In this document: positions 8,570 through 16,900 of the stretch, in pieces
Numbering within the stretch: position 1 is the stretch's first letter
How the letters are laid out: each line of letters starts with the position of its first letter
Source: Candidatus Falkowiibacteriota bacterium
Lineage (GTDB): Bacteria; Patescibacteriota; Patescibacteriia; JACRDY01
Assembly (NCBI GenBank): GCA_016218485.1
Contig: JACRDY010000034.1
Location: forward strand, 1 to 33,494
Reading direction: 5' to 3'
DNA: 33,494 bases
Translations under genes and position numbers: made by a program
The notes under the pieces: generated by a model
Database searches by the model: none
What the model saw: only the letters and a program-made list of their open reading frames with translations
What the model was told of the DNA's origin: nothing

Positions 8570-10366
8570 ATGTCCAAACTCTGGCAGGTATCATCAGCCG
8601 CCCCCAAAGAATTTACTGACAAATTCCCGGAAATCAATCCGGTGGTTTTGCAATTACTGTATCACCGCGGCCTGGATACACAGGAAAAAATAGATGAGTT
8701 TTTCAATCCCGACTATGAGGGTGATATCCACGATCCGTTGCTGTTTGCCGATATGGCTAAAGCGGTAGAGCGGATTTTCACCGCCATTCAAACTGGACAG
8801 AAGGTTATGGTGCACGGCGACTATGACGCTGATGGGGTGACCAGTTCGGTCATCATGGTGTCAGTCTTGAAAAAACTGGCGGCGGTTTTTGGCCCGGCCG
8901 GCGAAGCGGCGGACGACCACATTGATATTTTTATTCCGCACCGCGAGCTGGACGGCTATGGCTTAAAAGAAAAAAATATTTTGGAATTCGCCAAAGCTGG
9001 CGTCAGCCTGGTTATTACCGTCGACTGCGCTACCAGTAACGTCCGGGAAGTGCAGCTGGCGAGCGAGCAGGGGATGGAGGTGATTATTACCGATCACCAT
9101 CAGGCGGGCCATACCCTGCCGGCGGCCTATGCCATGATCAACCCGAATGTGCCGGGAGAGCCGTATCCCTTTAAATTTTTGTCCGGCGCCGGTGTGGCTT
9201 TTAAAGTAGCGCAGGCCCTGATTCATCAGGCCAAAACCAAAGCGCCTAAGGAAAACTGGGAGGCCTTTGAGAAGTGGCTGCTGGACTTGGTGGCTATCGG
9301 CATTGTGGCTGATGTCATGCCGTTGTTGGGTGAAAATCGGACGCTGGTCAAGTATGGACTGGTGGTGCTCAATAAAACTTCGCGCCTCGGTCTGCGCGCG
9401 CTCTTGTTCAAAGCCGGCATTGGCGGTAATGGCAGGATGGCCAATGGCCTGCGTGATTTGCTGCCCAAAGCGGGCCTCAACACCTATTCTATCGCATTTC
9501 AGATTGGGCCGCGCCTCAACGCCGCTGGCCGGATGGATCACGCCAATACCGCCTACGGCCTGTTGATGACCACTGACCCGGCTGAAGCGGAAACGTTGTC
9601 TGACCAGATTCAGGAGAGCAATACCGCCCGGCAAACACTGACGGAGACGATTATGCGCACGGCGGCGCCGGCCTGTCAGGAGCAGGTGACGGCGAATCAC
9701 CAGCTGCTCGTGATCTATGGTAATGATTGGCCTACCGGCGTTCTCGGCCTGGTGGCTGGTAAACTGATGGATCAGTTTGGCCGGCCGGTGATTGTCGCTT
9801 CGTTCTATCAGGGTAAAGTGGTCGCCTCTGGCCGGAGCCTGCCGCAGTTTGATCTGTTCGTGGCCTTGGGGCAGCAGGAAAAATATTTTACCAATTTCGG
9901 CGGTCATCCGGCAGCCTGCGGTTTTACCTTACAAGATCCTCAGTCGGTTGAAGCCTTTCAGCGCGACATTCAGGCGGCGGCGGACGCTCAACTGGCCGGT
10001 GTACAGTTTGGAGCGCTCTTGGAAATCGCGGCCGAGATTGACCTGGCGGCGATCACCTGGGGGTTGTATGATGAATTAGAAAAGATGGAACCGTTCGGTG
10101 AGGCCAATCGTCGGCCCTTGTTTCTGCTGCGGCAGCTGGCGGTAGACGGCGTGGAGCCGCTCGGTAAAGATCAGACGCATCTCAAGCTGATGGTTAAACA
10201 AGCCAACGGACTGGTCAGGAAGCTGATCGGTTTCGGTCTGGCCAGCAGTTTCGGTCATCTGCGACGGGGCGATCATGTTGACGCGGTGGTGGAGGTGGGG
10301 GTGAATGAGTGGAATGGGAATAGAGAATTGCAGATGAAGGTTGTTGATATGAAGATGAGTGGTTGA
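8570..10366 (+). CDS. recJ: Single-stranded-DNA exonuclease RecJ
   Basis: 598 aa with DHH motifs VHGDYDADGVTSS and ITDHHQ, DHHA1 domain FGGHPAACGFTL, and a C-terminal OB-like region. Confidence 0.95.
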   Translation: MSKLWQVSSAAPKEFTDKFPEINPVVLQLLYHRGLDTQEKIDEFFNPDYEGDIHDPLLFADMAKAVERIFTAIQTGQKVMVHGDYDADGVTSSVIMVSVLKKLAAVFGPAGEAADDHIDIFIPHRELDGYGLKEKNILEFAKAGVSLVITVDCATSNVREVQLASEQGMEVIITDHHQAGHTLPAAYAMINPNVPGEPYPFKFLSGAGVAFKVAQALIHQAKTKAPKENWEAFEKWLLDLVAIGIVADVMPLLGENRTLVKYGLVVLNKTSRLGLRALLFKAGIGGNGRMANGLRDLLPKAGLNTYSIAFQIGPRLNAAGRMDHANTAYGLLMTTDPAEAETLSDQIQESNTARQTLTETIMRTAAPACQEQVTANHQLLVIYGNDWPTGVLGLVAGKLMDQFGRPVIVASFYQGKVVASGRSLPQFDLFVALGQQEKYFTNFGGHPAACGFTLQDPQSVEAFQRDIQAAADAQLAGVQFGALLEIAAEIDLAAITWGLYDELEKMEPFGEANRRPLFLLRQLAVDGVEPLGKDQTHLKLMVKQANGLVRKLIGFGLASSFGHLRRGDHVDAVVEVGVNEWNGNRELQMKVVDMKMSG

Positions 10367-10370
10367 AAAT

Positions 10371-10456
10371 AATCCCATTCCTAAATCTTAATTCTTAAAT
10401 CTTGCATTGAAATACTCAAAACGAGGATTTAAGAATTAAGATTTAGGAATGGGATT
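10371..10456. repeat. AT-rich intergenic inverted repeat (31-bp arms)
   Basis: AATCCCATTCCTAAATCTTAATTCTTAAATC (10371-10401) is the exact reverse complement of 10426-10456. Confidence 0.92.
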
Positions 10457-10471
10457 TAAGAATTTGGCAGT

Positions 10472-10888
10472 ATGTTATACCACCATTGCATTATCTACAC
10501 CGACGGGGGCGCGCGCGGTAATCCAGGTCCAGCCGGCATCGGCGTGGTGGTTTTAGATTCGCATAAAAAAGTCATCGCCGAGTACAGGGAATATATTGGC
10601 GAGGCGACGAACAACCAAGCGGAGTACCGGGCGGTGCTGCTGGCTTTAGCCAAAGCTAAAGATCTGGGTGCGCGGGAGATTGATTTCTACCTGGATAGCG
10701 AACTGGTGGTCAAGCAATTAAACCAAGAGTACAAAGTCAAAGACCAGGATCTGGGGGTGCTGTTTGTCAAAATCTGGAACCAGTTGCCTGATTTTCAGCG
10801 GGTGAGATTCAGCCATGTGCGCCGAGAGCAGAATCGGCGGGCTGATAGACTGGTCAACCAAGTTATTGATGCGGCAGGAAAAAGCTAA
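10472..10888 (+). CDS. RNase H-like protein
   Basis: 138 aa with YTDGGARGNPGPAGIG, NNQAEYRAV, LDSELVVKQL and RREQNRRADRLVN. Confidence 0.92.
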   Translation: MLYHHCIIYTDGGARGNPGPAGIGVVVLDSHKKVIAEYREYIGEATNNQAEYRAVLLALAKAKDLGAREIDFYLDSELVVKQLNQEYKVKDQDLGVLFVKIWNQLPDFQRVRFSHVRREQNRRADRLVNQVIDAAGKS

Positions 10889-11121
10889 AATGAAGAAGGC
10901 CGGCGGTATTTTCCGATTTCTCGGAATTTCCCGCTGGCCAGCGTCCTCCCAGCGTCCTCCTTATTGACACCATCACTATCGCACCAGTTGGAGCGCGAGC
11001 CAGCCGGAGGCGGCGAGAATGACCAGTGTCACGGCGGTTATGATTTGACCGCAACGACGGTGAGTCGCTGCGATGCGGTTGAGTATCCCTCCTTTGAATG
11101 AGCCAAACAAGTGCCTCGCTA

Positions 11122-11931
11122 TCAGTCTGACGCCCGCGGCGATTTTTTGAGATAAAGAAGAAATTCTTCGTTACCCCCAACTCCCTTGATTGGCGATGCC
11201 ATTAGGTCTACCGGTGTGAGCCTTTCTTTTACTGCGAGTGTCTTAATAGTGTCGATTACCTGCTTATGCAAAGCGGGATCGCGCACAACTCCTTTTCTAA
11301 TGTGCTCTCTCCCAACTTCAAATTGCGGTTTTATCAACACCACCGCCTCGCCACCATCCCGCAGTAGCTCGGTCACTTTTGGCAATACATGTTTGAGCGA
11401 GATAAAAGAGACATCCACAGTGACAACATCAAGCGGTTCAGCGAACCACGCGCTCACTGCCGCGCGAATGTTTTTGTCTTCCATAGTGATTACGCGTTGA
11501 TCATCCCGTAGTCGTTGCGCGAGTTGATCATGCCCGACATCTAAAGCATAAACTTTTTTTGCTCCTCGATGCAAGAGGACATCGGTAAAGCCTCCGGTTG
11601 AAGCTCCGATATCAAGACACACCGCATTGGTGATATTGATCGGCCACGTCTCTAGAGCTTTTTCCAACTTCAAACCCGCTCGCGAAACCCAAGGGACATC
11701 TTCAACTATCATCTCTACCGTCGCATCAGGAGCACACGGTGTAGCCACTTTGGTAATTGGTTTCCCATCGACTAACACATGGCCTGCTTTGATCAATGCG
11801 TTTGCGCGCTCTCGTGACTGCGCGTACCCAAGCCGTACCAACAATCGGTCGAGTCTTACCAGTGGTTTCTTTTCCATTTTAATCTCCGTATTTGGTGCTT
11901 CTGGTTGTTCAATGGATTTTTTTTCTCCCAT
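11122..11931 (-). CDS. TlyA-like 2'-O-methyltransferase (S4 + FtsJ domains)
   Basis: S4 domain RLDRLLVRLGYAQSRERANALIKAGHVLVDG; SAM-binding CLDIGASTGGFTDVLLHRGA. Start set at 11931 by the SD AAAGGAGGTGGATAT-ATG. Confidence 0.92.
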   Translation of the reverse strand: MGEKKSIEQPEAPNTEIKMEKKPLVRLDRLLVRLGYAQSRERANALIKAGHVLVDGKPITKVATPCAPDATVEMIVEDVPWVSRAGLKLEKALETWPINITNAVCLDIGASTGGFTDVLLHRGAKKVYALDVGHDQLAQRLRDDQRVITMEDKNIRAAVSAWFAEPLDVVTVDVSFISLKHVLPKVTELLRDGGEAVVLIKPQFEVGREHIRKGVVRDPALHKQVIDTIKTLAVKERLTPVDLMASPIKGVGGNEEFLLYLKKSPRASD

Positions 11932-12026
11932 ATATCCACCTCCTTTATATAACCAAGTGTACTCGTTTTTGGCCTTTTTATCAAATATACGTACTGGGCA
12001 TATACATAACTGTGAATCTTCAGTGT

Positions 12027-12060
12027 TAAAACGCCCCACGTCTTTGCGAGACGTGGGGCG
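12027..12060 (-). terminator. Rho-independent terminator downstream of the small peptide gene
   Basis: Perfect stem CGCCCCACGTCT-TTGCG-AGACGTGGGGCG (12032-12060) followed by TTTT on the minus strand. Confidence 0.9.
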
Positions 12061-12082
12061 TGTGACAGCGTTCGGCGTGTGC

Positions 12083-12271
12083 CTACGAGCTGTACTTCTT
12101 CGGGCTGCAGGGCGAGCCGCTCTGGCGGCAGCACCCTGACTCGGCGGCTCCCATCATCTGACGAGACTGATGTCCGGTGTCGCTTCCGGAAACGCCAGGC
12201 GCGTTCCAGGTGACGGTCAGACGCTGCTTCGCCGGGACCTGATCCTTGGACTTATTCTGTCCGTTTTTCAT
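12083..12271 (-). CDS. Small Cys-containing peptide, candidate RiPP precursor
   Basis: MKNGQNKSKDQVPAKQRLTVTWNAPGVSGSDTGHQSRQMMGAAESGCCRQSGSPCSPKKYSS with SD GGAGGTGAGGAA-ATG. An alternative start at 12304 (MSNPKGKGGEE...) also has GGAGGG upstream. Followed by a terminator; downstream of a radical SAM gene. Confidence 0.72.
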   Translation of the reverse strand: MKNGQNKSKDQVPAKQRLTVTWNAPGVSGSDTGHQSRQMMGAAESGCCRQSGSPCSPKKYSS

Positions 12272-12508
12272 TTCCTCACCTCCTTTCCCCTTTGGATTAC
12301 TCATTTTTCCCTCCACGGGATAGACTGGGTCAATCGAGTCTTTGACCACCAAGACAAGGAGAGTTCTTTTGTTGAGCTTGCACTCGATCCGTAAAACTCA
12401 CAAAACGTTTTTCCCGTGCTTTTACGACTATGGATTTTTAGTCAACCTCGACGCTTTCGTTCGCATAGAGGATTTGTGCATGTGAAGAGGCATGTTTTGA
12501 TTTCTTGG

Positions 12509-13795
12509 TCAATACTGCCTCTCGACCGTATGGTTGTCAAATACGACATCAATCGTACGCGGGTCTTCGAACGCCAAGGCGAAGATTTTCGGCAGCAGCA
12601 TTTGGTGTGCACGGCACGTGTACGCAGACGGGTTCAGCAGATCATTGTTGTCCCATCCACCCTGCATGGGACATCCGCCTCCGCAGATGAGTTTGAGATT
12701 GCAACCCGGGCAGTTGGGATAATTGCGCCAGTGCAATAGATCAAGAAACCGCCGCTTGTCGTCGTCGATTATGACCCGGCCGCTTTCCGTGCAGCGGCCG
12801 TAGATCATGGTGTCGGCGTAGGCGTCGTCCATGCGCGCGACCTCAAGACACGAGGTGATCAACCCGGTCGGAGTGACGGTGACATTGCTTCCTTCGCCGG
12901 CTCCGCAGTAGTACCCCGAGGTGGGCCGTGAAATAAACGAGTTGTCTATCTTCACCGGCAAACCGTGTTCTGTGATCCACTTCAACGACGAGAGGAACAT
13001 TTCCACGAATTCCTCAAGGTCAGGAACGAGCGATCGCTCGCCACGCGAGAGCACCGAGTGATGAACTGGTTCTATCTTGATGTAGCGGGCGCCGAGGGAG
13101 GAAATCCGTTCAATAGATTCAATCATGCGCGCGGTGCCGTCACGCGTGATGGTGAGCTGAACGGTCAGAGGCACATCTGCAGCGACCAGTTCCTTTATCG
13201 TCTGCTCGACGATCGCGTCTGACGGTGCATGTGTCGCGAGCGGTCTGCTCTTTGCATGCATGACGCCGTCGAATGAGATGCGCGTGCTTGCTCTGTTCTC
13301 GACGAGCCACTGTCGTTGCTTCTGGCCATGGATGCCATTACTGACCACGACGACTTCGACGGAAGCGAATCGTTCGCGGCCGTAACAACATATCTCGTCC
13401 ATCACGCGGAAGTTCATGAACGGTTCGCCACCGCCAACGAAATAAACAGTCAGAGGCTTGGCGTGCGGATCGTCCGTCTTGCTCGCGGTCCAGTCGATGG
13501 CGTGTTTCGCCGTTGCGAGTGGAAGGGATGTTTGATTTTCTCCGCCTCTGGCATAGCAGTAGATGCAGCGGAGGTTGCAGTCGAACGTGGGCATGAACGC
13601 GATGCTTGGTCCGAGCGGCGTGTGTGTTGTCGATGCGTTGGCGTGGGCAACGATTACGCGCCGTTCTTCCGCGCGTACCTGTTCGATTTCCTCATCTGGG
13701 ACATTCGGGATGAAACTGATGCGGTTTTCCGAGATCAGGACGAGATGTCTGTTGTCGATTCGTACAATATCCAAGATGGCTGTCTGGGCGTCCAT
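12509..13795 (-). CDS. Radical SAM/SPASM enzyme, putative peptide maturase
   Basis: CNLRCIYC (CX3CX2C); SPASM-type CX13GX4C (CGAGEGSNVTVTPTGLITSC), CPGCNLKLICGGGC and a final YTC. Confidence 0.9.
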   Translation of the reverse strand: MDAQTAILDIVRIDNRHLVLISENRISFIPNVPDEEIEQVRAEERRVIVAHANASTTHTPLGPSIAFMPTFDCNLRCIYCYARGGENQTSLPLATAKHAIDWTASKTDDPHAKPLTVYFVGGGEPFMNFRVMDEICCYGRERFASVEVVVVSNGIHGQKQRQWLVENRASTRISFDGVMHAKSRPLATHAPSDAIVEQTIKELVAADVPLTVQLTITRDGTARMIESIERISSLGARYIKIEPVHHSVLSRGERSLVPDLEEFVEMFLSSLKWITEHGLPVKIDNSFISRPTSGYYCGAGEGSNVTVTPTGLITSCLEVARMDDAYADTMIYGRCTESGRVIIDDDKRRFLDLLHWRNYPNCPGCNLKLICGGGCPMQGGWDNNDLLNPSAYTCRAHQMLLPKIFALAFEDPRTIDVVFDNHTVERQY

Positions 13796-13818
13796 TGTCT
13801 CACTTTCTTTTGGTTTTT

Positions 13819-13866
13819 AATAAGCTGTTATGACTACCACCATGATAGGGTCATAAGTAGCTTATT
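13819..13866. promoter_or_regulatory. Interrupted palindrome upstream of the radical SAM gene
   Basis: AATAAGCT-g-TTATGAC ... GTCATAA-gt-AGCTTATT, immediately upstream of the minus-strand gene starting at 13795. Confidence 0.55.
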
Positions 13867-13896
13867 ATTATCATTACCCCCCCGTCTTGTCAAGGA

Positions 13897-13920
13897 AAAT
13901 AGCCCCCGCGGCTATTTTTT
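13897..13920 (+). terminator. Rho-independent terminator-like hairpin
   Basis: AAATAGCC-CCCGC-GGCTATTT followed by a T run. Confidence 0.6.
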
Positions 13921-13939
13921 GTTATAATAAAGCCAAACT

Positions 13940-16900
13940 ATGATGTATCGCGTGCGCCAGCATCGTTTTTGGGTTTTTTTGTCGTGTCTGCTGATTCTCC
14001 TCGGCGGAATATTTTTTTGGCAGTCGGCAGCGCAAGCAGGTTGGCGTGCGGTTGATTTTGGCTGGGTCAATGGTCCGCGGGTGGCCTGGGCGCCGGATGA
14101 GTGTTTTCCCACCACTGACGCAGAGGGGCAGCCGGTGCCGGCGGTCTGGCAGTGCTACTACGGCTGGCTGAATAATACGACCCGGCAGACCATCTGGGGT
14201 TCTTCAGTTGACCACCAGCTGACTATTGATGACAGTGATCCGCGCCCCAAGGTAGTGGTAGGGCAGTGGGTTATTGAAGACAGTATGACGCTGCTGATCC
14301 ATACGGCTAACCTCTATTTCCACCACAGTGACGATACGCGCGGGCGTCTCTCGGCGGCAGAGCTGTTTGCCAGTTCCAGCGCCACGGTCAACGCGCTGTG
14401 TGCCGACCTCGTCTCCGGCTGTACTTTTCAGGCTCAGCAGAATAATGTCCTGCCGTGGTCAGGGGTGTATTTTGACGACCTGACGTCTGGTACGTTTGAC
14501 AGGGTAAATATTTTGGGCGCGGTTATCGGACTGACGACGTACAAGAGCATTGACATGGAAATGCGCAACAGCCTGATTGATGGGCAGGGGACGGGGACGA
14601 TCGGCGCCAAGATTATCGCCAACTACCATTGGGTCAACGGCAGCCATCGGACGAACAACACTCGTTTGATCAACACCGTCATAACCAATAATACCAGCCA
14701 TGGTGTTTGGCTGGAGGGCCGGGGGGCTTTTAACAGCGCGCAGCTGACCGCCCGGATTACCGACAGTGAAATTTCTCATAACGGCGGTGACGGTATCCGG
14801 ATTATTGCCAGCAACGCTACGGATGCAGTCCGGCCGGTGATTGACGGGGTCAGCATTCATGATAATGAGAATGGCATTTACACCGAAGAAGGGACGTATG
14901 CCTATAATACCGCACTGATGCTCATTAAGAATTCCCGGATAGAGAATAATCGCCGGCTGGCCATGCAAATTTTCCCCGGGGTGTTCTTGGGCAGCGGCAG
15001 CGCTGCCAATATATTGAATGGCAATGCGACGGCCGTCAGCGGCAGCGGCAACAGCCGGAATGTTATCCGGTTACTCAAATTAACCGGCGCCACGCCCTAT
15101 GTACCGCCGTCAGCGCCATCATGGTATGTCACCAGCTATTATCCCGGCTACTACAGCGGCGGCTATCGTGATCCCAAGGCCTATGAGTGGTACGGCCAGA
15201 CGACTGAGAGCCCAGAAGCGCTCCAAGCGCCCGTGGTGGTGGTCGGAGACACGGTCAGTTTAGCCGGTGGTATGAGTTTAAAAATATATCCCAGCGCTCT
15301 CCTGAAGATCAATGGCGGCAAGAGTATTACCGCCAACTTGGCACAGTTGAGTTTACTCGGGACACTGAGCGCTACGCCGATTGACCCCAATACCGATGGG
15401 CCGGGCGAGGTGGTACTGACCAGCATTATGAATACCCGAGCCGGCAGCAGTACCTGGGCGGAGAGCGCGCTCAATAGCAATCCCTGGGCGGGTATCAGTC
15501 TCACCGGACAAGCCTCGGGCAGCGGCGGGACGATCATCCAGCGAGCGCGTATTGAGAACGCGGTCGTGGATGTTGCCATCAATAGTGCGGCAGCGGCTTC
15601 AACTTTCACCATTACTCAATCAGTGATCACAGCGGCGCAGCAAGACGGGATACGGGTGAATTCCGGACTGCAGGGGAGCTCGCCCGCTGAAGTTAATTTG
15701 ATGTTGACTAGTAATGTTATTACCGCTAATGGTGGGATGGGTCTTTCCCTCACCAGTAGTCCCGGCAGAATCCAGGGGACCATCAGCGGTAATACCATCA
15801 GTAGTAATGCCACCAACGGTCTTGGCCTGGCTGCTACCCAGAGTAATTCGCGACTGACGCCAACGATCAGTGATAATAGTATTGTCAGTAATACCCAAGC
15901 TGGGGTATATGTTTCGGAGTCCGGCTATCCCTTGACCGTTGTCGGGATGGCCGTGGTCAGAAATTACATCGGTGGTAATCGGGGTATGGCACTGCAGATT
16001 CCGCCGGTGTTGAGTCTCGGCAGAACCGACAATAACACCGCCAACACTATTATTGGCAATGGTCCCGATGGTTTGGCGGGCCCGAGAACGCCGGATGTCA
16101 TTCGCGTGCTTGGCGGCACGGTTAGCCAGAGCGGCGCTTATCAGGTGGACTGGGGGTACAATGCCGCGCCGCAGAAATTGACGTTTTTAGTCATTGGTAC
16201 GGTGCAGTTTCAAGGTGTCGGCAGTACTACCAACATTTTAAATATTGGACCGAATACGATTTTTCAATTTTATCCCAACATGAAGCTGGGTTTGCAGCCG
16301 ATGTCGCAGCTATTGGTGAACGGCAGTGAGGGGCAAGAGGTTGTTTTTACCGATTTATCTGATAGTAGTTCGTGGGTCAATGGCACTACCAGCTGGGCGG
16401 TGCTCGGCACACCGCAGAGTGGGCGTTGGGACGGCATCATCAGTGAGCACTATGTCAATCTGACGATGCGCTCCGCGGTCGTGCGTCTGGCTGACACCGG
16501 TCTGACGCTGCAGAAAAATTCCAGTTATACATTAGATCACGTGACCAGCAGCGACAATGTCATTGATGGGTTGTGGCTGAATCGTTTTAATATTTCCGGT
16601 TCAGACAGTTCGGCGCTGACCGCCACGGTCAGTAATAGCGCCTTTGCCAATAATGGTCGCTATGGCATTCTGATGGATTCAAGCGGGAGAGGCAGTCTGA
16701 TTGCCACCCTGACTAATATTACCGCTAGCCATAATAGTAATGACGGCTGGCATATTAATCCGCATGATGCCGCGATGCAGCTGATGTTGAACGCCAGTCC
16801 CGCGGGATCGGTCTGGAATCAATTTTTAGAAAACGGCGGCGATGGCATTGACTACACGGGGCGCACGGGCAGTGAGACCATCAGTTTAAATAACCTGAAA

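Noticed and set aside
8963-9907. 314-aa minus-strand ORF opposite recJ
   Set aside because: Entirely antisense to a clear RecJ; composition is a GC-frame artefact with no recognisable domain.
10980-11115. Possible minus-strand small TM ORF after the TlyA-like gene (...IITAVTLVILAASGWLALQLVR)
   Set aside because: No ATG/GTG start with good SD spacing; only a TTG start would work, so support is too weak.
11627-12139. 170-aa + strand ORF opposite the TlyA-like gene
   Set aside because: Shadow ORF over S4/FtsJ coding sequence and a terminator.
12353-12508. Short minus-strand ORF MPLHMHKSSMRTKASRLTKNP between the radical SAM gene and peptide gene
   Set aside because: No Shine-Dalgarno and only 21 codons; not distinguishable from chance.
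13877-13892. TTGTCA upstream of the beta-helix gene as a -35 box
   Set aside because: Spacing to the TATAAT at 13923 is about 30 nt, too long for a sigma70 promoter.
13316-13927. 203-aa + strand ORF opposite the radical SAM gene
   Set aside because: Shadow ORF; the minus strand encodes a complete radical SAM/SPASM motif set.
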